From [Zimmermannella] alba NBRC 15616 (GTDB lineage: Bacteria > Actinomycetota > Actinomycetes > Actinomycetales > Microbacteriaceae): DNA of 64,000 nt. The translations under genes and the position numbers were made by a program. Shown in pieces: positions 16,699-25,064 of this stretch. How positions within the stretch are numbered: position 1 is the stretch's first letter; every line of letters starts with the position of its first letter. The notes beneath the pieces are model-generated. The model was given only the letters and a program-made list of their open reading frames with translations. It was not told the DNA's origin and did not search any database. The DNA lies in NCBI RefSeq assembly GCF_001570905.1, contig NZ_BCSO01000011.1:1-64000 (forward strand). Reading direction: 5' to 3'.

Positions 16699-17709
16699 AT
16701 GCGCGTGCTGCTCACCGGCGGCGCCGGCTACATCGCCAGCCACACCGCCGTCTGCCTCATCGAACGCGGACACGAAGCCATCGCCCTCGATAACTTCGCA
16801 AACAGCAGCCCCGAATCCGTGCGCCGTGTGCGGGAGATCACCGGCGGCGCCCTCCCGCTCATCGAAGGCGACGCAACCGACCCCGCCGTGCTCGCTCGCG
16901 TCTTCGAAGAACACCGCCCCGACGCCGTCATCCACTTCGCTGGTCTCAAGTCCGTGTCGGAATCCGTCCGAGAGCCACTCAACTACTACCGCGTGAACCT
17001 CGGCTCCACCCTCGCCGTCCTCGAGGCGATGGCGGAAGCTGGCATCCACAAGATCGTCTTCTCCTCCTCGGCAACCGTGTACGAGCAGCCAGGCTCCGAC
17101 CTCGTGGAGTCCGACCCGGTCGGCACGAACCTCGAGAACCCCTACGGCCGCACAAAGGCCATGGGTGAGTGGATCCTCCGCGACGCTGCCGCCGCAGACG
17201 CCGCGCTCGAGGTCGGCATCCTCCGCTACTTCAATCCCGTCGGTGCCCACTCGAGTGGCCGCATCGGCGAAGACCCGGTCGGCATCCCCAACAACCTCCT
17301 CCCCTACATCGCGCAAGTCGCGACCGGCACCCGCGAGCGCCTGCGCGTCTTCGGCAACGACTATCCGACGGTCGATGGCACGGGCATCCGCGACTACATC
17401 CACGTCATGGACCTCGCCGAAGCGCACGTCGCGGCGCTCGAGCACCTGACGCCGGGCGTCTTCACCACGAACATCGGCACCGGCCGCGGCACGAGCGTGC
17501 TCGAGGCGCTCCGCGCCTTCGAGCAGGCTGTCGGGCACGAACTCCCCTACGAGATCGTCGAGCGCCGCCCCGGCGACGCCGCCATCGCCACCGCAAACCC
17601 AGCCCTCGCCGCCGAACGCCTCGACTGGCGTGCCAAGCGCACCTTCGAGGAGGCCTGCAGCGACGCCTGGAATTGGCAGCGCCAAAACCCCCGCGGCTAC
17701 GAGGCCTAG
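16699..17709 (+). CDS. galE: UDP-glucose 4-epimerase
   Basis: 336 residues of extended SDR type: GGAGYIASH at the NAD site, the Ser-Ser-Ala-Thr-Val-Tyr stretch in FSSSATVYEQ, and the active-site YGRTK motif (in NPYGRTKAMGE). FNPVGAHSSGRIGEDP and the YPTVDGTGIRDYIHV segment are typical GalE. It interconverts UDP-Glc and UDP-Gal, and in many actinobacteria also the N-acetylated forms. GGAGG lies 5 nt before ATG 16699. It is divergent from the GH79-like lipoprotein and likely feeds Gal or GalNAc to the polymer. The serine in GYIAS replaces the more usual glycine without an evident consequence. Confidence 0.94.
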   Translation: MRVLLTGGAGYIASHTAVCLIERGHEAIALDNFANSSPESVRRVREITGGALPLIEGDATDPAVLARVFEEHRPDAVIHFAGLKSVSESVREPLNYYRVNLGSTLAVLEAMAEAGIHKIVFSSSATVYEQPGSDLVESDPVGTNLENPYGRTKAMGEWILRDAAAADAALEVGILRYFNPVGAHSSGRIGEDPVGIPNNLLPYIAQVATGTRERLRVFGNDYPTVDGTGIRDYIHVMDLAEAHVAALEHLTPGVFTTNIGTGRGTSVLEALRAFEQAVGHELPYEIVERRPGDAAIATANPALAAERLDWRAKRTFEEACSDAWNWQRQNPRGYEA

Positions 17710-17730
17710 CCCCTGACCGTCGTGAGTTCG

Positions 17731-17803
17731 TGTCCGGTTTTCGCTATATAGCGGCTATCTGCGCTCCCAGACGGCATAGTCGCTAGAGAACGAAAACCAG
17801 ACA
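17731..17803. repeat. Palindromic element A1 (5' flank of DUF559 cassette 1)
   Basis: An imperfect inverted repeat with arms of about 28 nt. The left arm begins TGTCCGGTTTTCG and the right arm, read in reverse, TGTCTGGTTTTCG; both continue to a TAGCG(G/A)CTAT core. The central 14 nt are unpaired. It starts 21 nt after the galE stop. The C/T difference makes the arms distinguishable and shows that A1 and A2 lie in the same orientation. Confidence 0.85.
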
Positions 17804-17824
17804 CCCACCCCCGAATGGGCAGCC

Positions 17825-17872
17825 TGTGGATAACTTTCTGCAGATGTTGCTCACATGCGCTCTAGTGGCAGC
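17825..17872 (+). promoter_or_regulatory. Conserved upstream block of DUF559 gene 1 with DnaA box
   Basis: TGTGGATAA at 17825-17833 is the complement of the perfect DnaA box TTATCCACA, followed by CTTTC. A second conserved piece, ATGCGCTCTAGT, ends 6 nt before the start codon, where TCTAGT could be a -10 box for a leaderless transcript. The same arrangement with identical spacing precedes the paralogue at 30523. Confidence 0.6.
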
Positions 17873-18802
17873 ATGGACGCTCTCGACGAACTGACGCAGC
17901 GGGGCCGCGGAGTCGTGGCCCTACGACAGCTCGCACCCAATGACACTGCACGAAAGGCCGTGAAGCGCTCACTCTTGCGCGCCGGATACCGGCGCATTCG
18001 ACCAGGGTGGTACGCCGCACCGGGGGCAGATGCGGGAGCTGTCGCTGCCGTGAAGTCAGGTGGTTCTCTCACCTGCGTCAGTCTGCTGAGCACGTTGCCG
18101 TCAGTGTGGGTGCCACGAGGCGATGGCCATCTCCACGTACGTCTGCGCGATCCGAAACCTCCGGCTGCAGGCATCAGGCATCATGTGCTGCCAGGCCCTC
18201 GCGTGCCTGTACTCCGCGCCACTGATGACCCGTCCGTCGCCGTCACATGTGCAGTGAAGTGCCTACCTCGCCACGACACAATCGCAATCGTCGACACCAT
18301 GCTCGCTACCACCGTCCTGGAGCCGCACGAGGCAAAGAGCGCGCTGCTTGCTGCAGGATCAGCGGGGAGAAATCTCTTGCCATTGGTTAACCCAAGCGTC
18401 GACTCTGGGCTAGAGAGCCACATGCGCTCCCTGCTCGTCTCTGCCCGCATCAAGTTTGAAGTGCAGGTCATTATTCGGGACGTAGGCCGCGTGGACTTCC
18501 TTGTCGGAGATTGTCTCGTCATCGAAGTTGATGGCTATGAGTTTCACAGCAAAGACGCATTCGAGCACGACCGCAGTCGAGACGCGATACTTCACCAACT
18601 TGGCTTCACCGTGATCCGGTTCTCGTACAACCAGGTCATGAATCGACCTCGTCACGTGGTCGATACAGTTCTGGCCGCGATGGCAGCGGGGCGCCACAAA
18701 TGGCGCAAGTCAAATGCCCACTGGCGTCGCCTTGGCGCTCCCGAACCGGTAATTGGAGTCCAGGTGCGAGCCGTTACCGAACGGTGGCGCGCGATTCAGT
18801 AG
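17873..18802 (+). CDS. DUF559 (Vsr-like nuclease fold) protein with AbiEi-like N-terminal region, cassette 1
   Basis: 309 residues from ATG 17873. The N-terminal part (about 1-60, RGRGVVALRQL...RRIRPGWYAAPGA) resembles the winged-helix region of AbiEi-type antitoxins. The C-terminal part (about 195-290) is DUF559: a Glu in SGLESHMRSLL, Asp in GRVDFLVG, the ExD pair in VIEVDGYEFH, a conserved DRSRDAILHQLGF helix and VIRFSYNQVM strand, matching the PD-(D/E)XK layout of Vsr endonuclease. Nuclease activity is an inference. A second in-frame ATG at 17855 would add MRSSGS. The gene is bracketed by palindromes A1 and A2 and has a paralogue at 30523-31443 that is likewise bracketed. Function of the family is not established. 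Confidence 0.8.
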   Translation: MDALDELTQRGRGVVALRQLAPNDTARKAVKRSLLRAGYRRIRPGWYAAPGADAGAVAAVKSGGSLTCVSLLSTLPSVWVPRGDGHLHVRLRDPKPPAAGIRHHVLPGPRVPVLRATDDPSVAVTCAVKCLPRHDTIAIVDTMLATTVLEPHEAKSALLAAGSAGRNLLPLVNPSVDSGLESHMRSLLVSARIKFEVQVIIRDVGRVDFLVGDCLVIEVDGYEFHSKDAFEHDRSRDAILHQLGFTVIRFSYNQVMNRPRHVVDTVLAAMAAGRHKWRKSNAHWRRLGAPEPVIGVQVRAVTERWRAIQ

Positions 18803-18810
18803 CCAAAACT

Positions 18811-18885
18811 CTGTCCGGTTTTCGCTATATAGCTGCTATCTCTCCCGTGGGCGCCGATAAGCGCTATATGACGAAAACCAGACAG
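18811..18885. repeat. Palindromic element A2 (3' flank of DUF559 cassette 1)
   Basis: Starts 8 nt after the DUF559 stop and ends 6 nt before the stop of the convergent glycosyltransferase. Arms of about 31 nt: CTGTCCGGTTTTCG then an ATATAGC core on the left; CTGTCTGGTTTTCG and ATATAGC in reverse on the right. Same orientation as A1, so the cassette is flanked by direct copies of an asymmetric palindrome. It could also serve as a bidirectional terminator. Confidence 0.87.
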
Positions 18886-18891
18886 TCCGGG

Positions 18892-20784
18892 TCAGCAGAA
18901 GACGTGCTGCTCGTTGAACCCGAAGGTCTCGACGACGCCGTTCGCGAGGAACTCGCGGTCCGAGACGTCCCAGGTGTGGCCGTGGCCTGCGCGGCGCTGA
19001 ACGAAGTTGAAGCGGTCGGTGCTGTAGACGCGGCCGCCCTGCGCGGTGATGTTTCGCAGCAAGGTCGAGTCTTCGCCGCGCGTACGGTCTTCGAAGGGCA
19101 CCTCGACGAGCGTGCGCCTGGGGGCCACAAGCGTCGGCCCGGCCACAAACGTCGTGTAGCGGTGCTCCCGTTCGGGCGAGCGCAGGACGAGCTCGTCTCG
19201 CTGCTCGAGGTACGCATACACCGCCTGCTTCCCCACCAGATCCGCACCCGTGTAGCGAAGCGCGTGCGCCTGGTCGAGAAGGTAGTTCGGCCCGTAGAGG
19301 TCGTCATCGTCGATCTTCGCGAGGATGTCGCCGTCGGCCGCGGCGACCAGCGCGTTGAGGCACGCGCCGAGCGACACATCGTCGGGCTGCGCCAAGAGCA
19401 CGAAGTCAGTGATCCCGCACGCTTCTGCCTGGGTGCGCAGCGCCCGCTCATCAGCGGTGAAGCCGTGGGTGAGGAGTGCGAGCTGGAGCTCTACGCCCTG
19501 CTGGCGGCCCATCTGCTCGAGGACGTGCTGCAGCTGCTGCGGCCGGTTGGTGGAGCAGATCGCGGTCACCTTGGGCGCGCCGACCATGGGCGTGCTGGCG
19601 TCAAGCCCGACAGCTTCGAGCAGCTGCACGGCCCGGTGCGCGTAGGTGTGCTCCTGCCAAATCCGGCGCTGCGCGCGATGCACCATCCGGTCACGCAGCC
19701 GGTGCGAGCGCACAAGCGCGCGCAGCACGTGCTCGGCTTCCTGCGGATCGCATACGATCGGCACTTCGTTGCTCGGGAAAATCTCCGGGATCGCGGCGCT
19801 CTCGGTACTCACGCACGGCGTCCCCGAGGCAAGGATCTCGAACACGCGCCGGGAGCACATGCTCGGGCTGTCGACGACCGAGTTCACGTTGAGGAACACC
19901 TTGTGCGCGCGGTACGCCGACAGCATCTGCTCATACGGCAGCGACCCGACGACATGCTTATCCAGCGGCGCCGGGAACTGGTAGTTGGCATCCCCGCCCG
20001 CAAAGCGCGAGTAGATCGTGAGCCCGTGCTCCATGCGACCACTCACCCGGTGGGCCGCGCCGAGGAGAAGCTCCATCTGCTCGCGCCGCTCGGGGTACTT
20101 GTGCGCAAAGTACATGCCGCCGAAGGCGAGGTCGCCACGCTGGTGAATCGCGGGCATCCGAACGGGGTTGTGGATGGCGGGCTGCGCCGCAAACCGCAGG
20201 ACGTCGACGCGGTCGTGTCCGAGCCGCTTGCGGTACTCGGGGATGAGGCGAACGTCGGTCGTGAATACCGCGTCGAAGAGCTTGGCCGTCTCGAGGAAGT
20301 CCTCAAAGTGGGGCGGGTCTTCCTTGTTCCAGAACACGCTCGGGATGCCCTGCTCTCGGCAGGCTGCCACGAGGTCGCGCAGCGCCGCGGTCGGGGCCTT
20401 CGAACCAGTGAGTTGGTACTGCCACGCGCCGTGGTTGCCATTCCACGCCGACTCAACGAAGAGGAGGTCGAGGCCGCGTCGCAGCTCACTCGACCAGTTC
20501 GAGGGCGTGAGCTCGACCGTGTCGAACTCGTAGGCCCAGGCCTGGAGCGAGAAGTCATCCATGATGACACCGACACGCAGCCCCGGGAAGCTTCTGGGCT
20601 TGAGTGTGGGCTCGTAGGCCGGCATGGCCATCGGGTCGAAGGTGCCGTCAGACGGCCTCTGTGCTGACGCGTTCGGGCAGGTGTCGTTCGCACGACGTCG
20701 GCGCCACTCTGCGAGTTGGCGGAACCCGCCCTTCCGCACATGCCACAAACCGGTGCGGAGGTCTCGGATCGAGAGTGGTGACAC
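18892..20784 (-). CDS. Bifunctional glycosyltransferase: CgeB-like GT-B domain plus GT2 domain
   Basis: 630 residues. Residues about 65-390 match CgeB-type proteins (DUF3880-like start GLRVGVIMDDFSLQAW, then SMCSRRVFEILASGTPCVSTESAAIPEIF in the donor site). Residues about 395-630 are a GT-A family 2 domain beginning VTAICSTNRP, with the metal-binding KIDDDDLYGPNYL (DxD) and a late GEDSTLLRNI acceptor-region motif. Such fusions build repeating units in teichoic and related polymers. The start is GTG 20784 with GAGGA 8 nt upstream. It converges on the DUF559 cassette. Sugars transferred are unknown. Confidence 0.84.
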   Translation of the reverse strand: MSPLSIRDLRTGLWHVRKGGFRQLAEWRRRRANDTCPNASAQRPSDGTFDPMAMPAYEPTLKPRSFPGLRVGVIMDDFSLQAWAYEFDTVELTPSNWSSELRRGLDLLFVESAWNGNHGAWQYQLTGSKAPTAALRDLVAACREQGIPSVFWNKEDPPHFEDFLETAKLFDAVFTTDVRLIPEYRKRLGHDRVDVLRFAAQPAIHNPVRMPAIHQRGDLAFGGMYFAHKYPERREQMELLLGAAHRVSGRMEHGLTIYSRFAGGDANYQFPAPLDKHVVGSLPYEQMLSAYRAHKVFLNVNSVVDSPSMCSRRVFEILASGTPCVSTESAAIPEIFPSNEVPIVCDPQEAEHVLRALVRSHRLRDRMVHRAQRRIWQEHTYAHRAVQLLEAVGLDASTPMVGAPKVTAICSTNRPQQLQHVLEQMGRQQGVELQLALLTHGFTADERALRTQAEACGITDFVLLAQPDDVSLGACLNALVAAADGDILAKIDDDDLYGPNYLLDQAHALRYTGADLVGKQAVYAYLEQRDELVLRSPEREHRYTTFVAGPTLVAPRRTLVEVPFEDRTRGEDSTLLRNITAQGGRVYSTDRFNFVQRRAGHGHTWDVSDREFLANGVVETFGFNEQHVFC

Positions 20785-20877
20785 GAATCATTCCTCAGTC
20801 GAACGACTGCCGGTCCAGCCTCGTGGGGGACGACGTGGCCAGCATTTGATGCTTCACTTTACTAGATCGTCGTGTGT

Positions 20878-21876
20878 CTATGTTGCGTCGCCTTCGGAAC
20901 TCCCCTGATCGGCTGCAGGTTCAGGCAGGGTATTCACCGACGGTTCCGGCCAGGCGAAGTCCTCGATGGCCGCGAGGATCGTCTCGTACACCTCTGACAC
21001 AAAGTGGAAGGCGGCAAGGCCCCACTTGTGTTCGGGGTCGCCGACCGTATCCGCAATCCGCACGATCGTGAAGCCGAGGGATTCGAGGTGACGGTAGTAC
21101 GGCGCGTAGCGCGTGTTCGCTTCCTTCGCCCGCACACCCATCGACCACGGGGTCGGGTTCCCGGCAGTGTCAAGCACCGCCCAGTCGGCGGCGATCACGA
21201 TCGTCTTCGCTTTGAGGCCAAGCACGTCGAGCGCATCAGCGAACATCGTCGCGGCACCACACCAGCGGGCGAAGTGTTCGTCCGAACCGAAGGCAAGGAT
21301 CTCGCCCGCCTCGCACGCTTCGACGAGTTCGGGGACGGACAGGAGATCGATGCTGCGGGTGAGGATGCTGCCGTCTGGAAACACGCATACGCCATGCCGC
21401 TCGTCCACGAGGTCCCACATGAGGACGTCGCTCGCATCCGCGAAGGACTTGAGGTTGGCAAGGAGACCGCCCTCCACATCGCGCAGGAGGTTGCGCTGCT
21501 GGAAGGGGCTCGACATGTCGAACTCCTGCGGCAGGTGGTGCCGCGCGTTCGTTCCCGCGGAGAGGAGGGAGGTGCGGGCGAGGTAGCCGGTGACCTCGTA
21601 GTCCTCTTCGTGGTGCGCGATGGCGTCGCGGCTCACGCAGCTGCCGAGGATTGCGACCTTGAGTGGGGTGCGGGCGGGCTCGACGGGCGGAGCCGGAGCT
21701 GGTTCTGGAGTGACAGATGCCGTGGGGGCAGGCTCGGCAGGGGCGGCGGGGCCGGCGGGGATGCTCTCGATACGCGCATCCGGCGCTACTCGAGCAGCTG
21801 GAGCTGGTTCAGCAGGAGCAGCCTCCGCGGCTGCGGCTGGCGCGGGCGCGTCGGGGGTCACATCAGCGCTGCTCAT
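20878..21876 (-). CDS. DUF6270-like protein with Ala/Pro-rich N-terminus
   Basis: 332 residues. Residues about 8-68 are almost entirely Ala, Pro, Glu and Thr, a probable flexible segment. The rest begins KVAILGSCVSRDAI and continues with GYLARTSLLSAG, DVLMWDLVDER and HKWGLAAFHFVSEVYETI, the pattern I associate with DUF6270, a group often found near capsule and polymer genes and thought to be hydrolase- or transferase-like; its reaction is not established. ATG 21876 is chosen; no Shine-Dalgarno is visible, but a TACGAT box 5 nt upstream suggests a leaderless start. It is divergent from the glycosyltransferase at 21982. Confidence 0.68.
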   Translation of the reverse strand: MSSADVTPDAPAPAAAAEAAPAEPAPAARVAPDARIESIPAGPAAPAEPAPTASVTPEPAPAPPVEPARTPLKVAILGSCVSRDAIAHHEEDYEVTGYLARTSLLSAGTNARHHLPQEFDMSSPFQQRNLLRDVEGGLLANLKSFADASDVLMWDLVDERHGVCVFPDGSILTRSIDLLSVPELVEACEAGEILAFGSDEHFARWCGAATMFADALDVLGLKAKTIVIAADWAVLDTAGNPTPWSMGVRAKEANTRYAPYYRHLESLGFTIVRIADTVGDPEHKWGLAAFHFVSEVYETILAAIEDFAWPEPSVNTLPEPAADQGSSEGDAT

Positions 21877-21981
21877 GCGTCGATCGTAGGCCGTCAACCC
21901 TGGGTATGGTGGTAGCTGCATCAGCTTCATCCACAATTTCAGATATCTCCCGCGTTTCCCTCGCCGCTTCAGGAGCCACCC

Positions 21982-23676
21982 ATGCGTGCACGAAACCTGT
22001 CACTGGTAGCGAGCGCCTCGCTGCGCCAGCTCACGGCATCACCGGCAGGATTCTTGCTGCTTGTGACTCGCCGCTTCACCCCGGCGCGCACACTCTTCAC
22101 CCGGGTGCTCTCCCACAAGCCCGCACCCGCCGCGCAGGCGCTCGCCGCGTTCCTCGCCGACGATCCTGAGCAGGCACGGACGTTGCTGCGAGAGCATCCA
22201 CCCCTCAGCCACGACCGTATGGCCGGCGAACTCGCGATCGCTCTCGACGAGCCGCGCCTCGCTCCCGGCCCGATCGCCGCGTCGAACGAGCTGCGCGCGC
22301 GGAAGCTCTGGAATGAAGGCGCCGTGAGCGACGCGCTTGACGAGCTCTCACCCCGGCACCCGTACGCGCGCACGCTCCGCGGCGAGCGCGACATCCTCCT
22401 CCCGGGCAGGCGACTCGTGCCACCGCCGAGCAAGCCACACACGGCGAAGCCCGGCCGGGTCGTGCACTTCCTCACGAACTCCCGCCCGCATACAAGCTCC
22501 GGCTACGCGCGGCGCTCGCACGCGGTCCTCCGCGCCCAGCAGGATGCGGGGCTTGAACCCCTCGCCGTCACGCGCCTCGGCTACCCCGTCATGGTCGGCT
22601 CGCTCACGGCGTCCGGCCGCGATGTCGTGGACGACATCGAATACCGCCGCCTCATCCCGTGGCGGCTCGAGGCCTCCATGCCCGCGCGCCTCGCACGACA
22701 AGCGCGCGCTCTCGCCAACATCGCGAACGAGCACGGCGCGAGCGTCCTCCACACCACCACGCACCACCAGAACGCCTTGAGCGTGGAGGCCGCCGCCGCG
22801 AGCCTCGGGATTCCGTGGGTGTACGAGGTGCGCGGGATGCTCGAGAAGACGTGGGCTGCTGCCAAGCGCACCCCGGAGGCGCGCGCGGCTGCTGCATCGA
22901 GTGAGCGCTACCGTCTCGCATCCGCGCGCGAAATCGAGCTTGCCTGTCGCGCCGACCATGTCGTGACACTTTCTGCGACGATGCGTGCGGAACTTGTTGC
23001 CCGGGGCGTCCCCGAGGAGCGCATCACGGTCATCCCGAATTCGGTGGATGCCAGCCTCCTGCGGGAGCCCGAGGTGTGCCCGCCGTCGGGGCGGACGCGT
23101 CTGGGTCTACCGCGCAAGGGACTCTGGGTCGGGGCGGTGTCGTCGCTCGTGGACTATGAGGGCTTCGACGTGCTGCTGGAGGCGGTCGCGCAACTTCGAG
23201 CGAGGGGCCACGATGTGCGCGCTCTCATCGGCGGGCACGGCGCGGCGGCGGTGTCGCTCGAGCGTCGGGCAGCTGAGCTCGGCCTCACGGATGCGGGGGC
23301 CGCGCACTTTCCGGGGAAGCTCACGCATGCGGATGCCATCCAGCACCTGCACGCGCTCGACGTAGTGACGGTGCCGCGGCTCGATCTTCCGGTGACGCGG
23401 TCGGTGACGCCGCTCAAGCCGGTCGAAGCGATGGCACTCGGCCGCTCGGTCGTGCTGAGCGACATCCCGGCGCTTGCCGAATTGGCGCGCGACGAACACG
23501 GCGCACAGCTTGCGACGCTTGCCGCGCCGGGTAACCCTGCCTCGCTCGCGGAGGCAATCATTCGGGCTGCACAACCGAATGACGCACGTTGCACCGCTGC
23601 GTACGCCTTTGCTGCGGAGCGCACCTGGCAGCGCGCCGGCGAGCGGTACGCGGAGTTGTACGCACGTCTGGCATGA
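21982..23676 (+). CDS. Glycosyltransferase family 4-like protein
   Basis: 564 residues, longer than a standard GT4 because of an Arg/Ala-rich helical N-terminal region of about 150 residues. The acceptor domain begins GRVVHFLTNSRPHTSSGYARRS. The donor domain has ITVIPNSVDASLL, GLWVGAVSSLVDYEGFDVLLEA, and VTPLKPVEAMALGRSVVLSDIPALAELA, the usual E-x7-E-type region with the first Glu retained in PVEAMALG. It acts in the cytoplasm on a lipid-linked acceptor. AGGAG lies 6 nt before ATG 21982. Donor sugar unknown. Confidence 0.85.
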   Translation: MRARNLSLVASASLRQLTASPAGFLLLVTRRFTPARTLFTRVLSHKPAPAAQALAAFLADDPEQARTLLREHPPLSHDRMAGELAIALDEPRLAPGPIAASNELRARKLWNEGAVSDALDELSPRHPYARTLRGERDILLPGRRLVPPPSKPHTAKPGRVVHFLTNSRPHTSSGYARRSHAVLRAQQDAGLEPLAVTRLGYPVMVGSLTASGRDVVDDIEYRRLIPWRLEASMPARLARQARALANIANEHGASVLHTTTHHQNALSVEAAAASLGIPWVYEVRGMLEKTWAAAKRTPEARAAAASSERYRLASAREIELACRADHVVTLSATMRAELVARGVPEERITVIPNSVDASLLREPEVCPPSGRTRLGLPRKGLWVGAVSSLVDYEGFDVLLEAVAQLRARGHDVRALIGGHGAAAVSLERRAAELGLTDAGAAHFPGKLTHADAIQHLHALDVVTVPRLDLPVTRSVTPLKPVEAMALGRSVVLSDIPALAELARDEHGAQLATLAAPGNPASLAEAIIRAAQPNDARCTAAYAFAAERTWQRAGERYAELYARLA

Positions 23677-23790
23677 CGCGCGACTCGTAACGCAGGACGC
23701 GTGATGAGAGCTGCAGCCTGCGGGCATTCCCAACCCGGCAAGCCACCGATCCGCTGGATCAACCCGCTGGCATCACCGGCTAGGGCGCAG

Positions 23791-25041
23791 CTACGAAACC
23801 TTGGTCTCCGCGGCGACCTGCTCGATGAGTTCGAGGTATTTCGCGCCAAGCCGCTCAAACTCGACATGTTCAGACACCCACCGGCGGCCTTCCTCTGAAC
23901 GTGCGAGCCGCTCCGGCTCTTCGAAGAGACCTCGCCAAAGAGTCACCAGGCCGTCGACATCGCCCGGCGTGACGACATCACCCGCGTTCGTTTCGCGGAC
24001 GATCTGCGCACCCTCGCCACCGAGAAGGCACGTGATGTGACGCCCCACCGCCAGCAGCTCATAGAGCTTGGAGGGAACCGTCCACTCGAAGGGCTCCCAA
24101 TCTTTGAGGGACACGATCGTCGTGTCGGCCCAGGCGTAGTGGATGCCGACCTGTGAGGCGGGCACGGGGCCGACGAGTTCAGCGGGTGACCCAAGCAAGG
24201 TATTGAGCTTCGCAAGACGTGCCGCCTCGGCTCCGCGCCCGACGAGCCGCACACGAACCGGGAGGCCTTCGTCGCGAAGCTTGGCTGCCGCCATAAGGAC
24301 AACGTCGAGTCCTTGGCTGCGACCGAGATTGCCGACGTACACGGCCCGCAACTCACGTGGCTCATCTCCCTGCGGGATCTCGCGCGGTGGAATCGCCCGG
24401 TGGAGCGCAAGCGAGGCACCGTTACGGATCACGGTCGGCTGATGGAGCCCGCGTTGGGCCAAGACATCGGCGAAGCGAGACGTCGTTGTGACGATGCCTG
24501 AGCTACCCCGCTGCCCGCCAGTGATGAGTTCGTGGATGAGTCGCTTGACGACTGCACGTGGGCCACCCTCTTGAACGAGCCCGGGCACGTGCGTCACAAG
24601 GTCAGGCCAGGCATCCCGCATCTCGACAATGACGGGCCGCTTCCACAGCTTGCCGAGCACGCGACCGACGAAAATGCTCGGGATGCCGGGCGCGGTGGTG
24701 ATGATGACATCAGGCTTGCGGCGAGAGAAGAGCTTGAGCGCGCGACGGATCGAGTCGACACCAGCTACGAGGTGGTCGATGGCTCGCGACACCATGCTGA
24801 GTCCGTGCGGCAGGTAGGCGACGCGATGCACCGTCGCCCCGTAGCACGTGGTCTGCCAGCTGCCGGGACGGTAACGCTTGCGATACCCCTCCCACACGCG
24901 ACCGCTTGGGTAGTGCGGCGGTGGGCAGAGCACGTGAAGTTCGTGGCCCGCCTTCACAAGCTCGGCACCGATGCCATCCCAACGTCGCTGAGGTGCCGCG
25001 TTCTCGGGGGCGAAGTAGTGCGTGATGAGAAGGATGCGCAT
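23791..25041 (-). CDS. Glycosyltransferase family 4 (WcaI/WbuB-like)
   Basis: 416 residues. MRILLITHYFAPENAAPQRRWDGIGAELVKAGHELHVLC (a standard WcaI-like N-terminus with the YFxPE motif at about 8-14), then VEMRDAWPD, and the donor domain AVYVGNLGRSQGLDVVLMAA with PSKLYELLAVGRHITCLLGG. The WPD and PSKxYELLAxG motifs are typical of this subgroup, which includes fucosyl and N-acetylaminosugar transferases. The ATG at 25041 has no strong ribosome site; a TAGGTT box 8 nt upstream may reflect leaderless expression. Its start lies 23 nt after the LCP gene stop, so the two may share a transcript. Confidence 0.87.
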   Translation of the reverse strand: MRILLITHYFAPENAAPQRRWDGIGAELVKAGHELHVLCPPPHYPSGRVWEGYRKRYRPGSWQTTCYGATVHRVAYLPHGLSMVSRAIDHLVAGVDSIRRALKLFSRRKPDVIITTAPGIPSIFVGRVLGKLWKRPVIVEMRDAWPDLVTHVPGLVQEGGPRAVVKRLIHELITGGQRGSSGIVTTTSRFADVLAQRGLHQPTVIRNGASLALHRAIPPREIPQGDEPRELRAVYVGNLGRSQGLDVVLMAAAKLRDEGLPVRVRLVGRGAEAARLAKLNTLLGSPAELVGPVPASQVGIHYAWADTTIVSLKDWEPFEWTVPSKLYELLAVGRHITCLLGGEGAQIVRETNAGDVVTPGDVDGLVTLWRGLFEEPERLARSEEGRRWVSEHVEFERLGAKYLELIEQVAAETKVS

Positions 25042-25064
25042 GGGGACGAAACCTAGATGTCGAG

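Noticed and set aside
17873-18802. DUF559 genes as parts of a type IV toxin-antitoxin system (AbiEi-like)
   Set aside because: The N-terminus is AbiEi-like, but no AbiEii-type nucleotidyltransferase toxin gene is adjacent in either cassette.
18700-20667. A 655-codon plus-strand frame over the bifunctional glycosyltransferase
   Set aside because: Antisense shadow; the minus-strand protein has recognisable CgeB-like and GT2 motifs.
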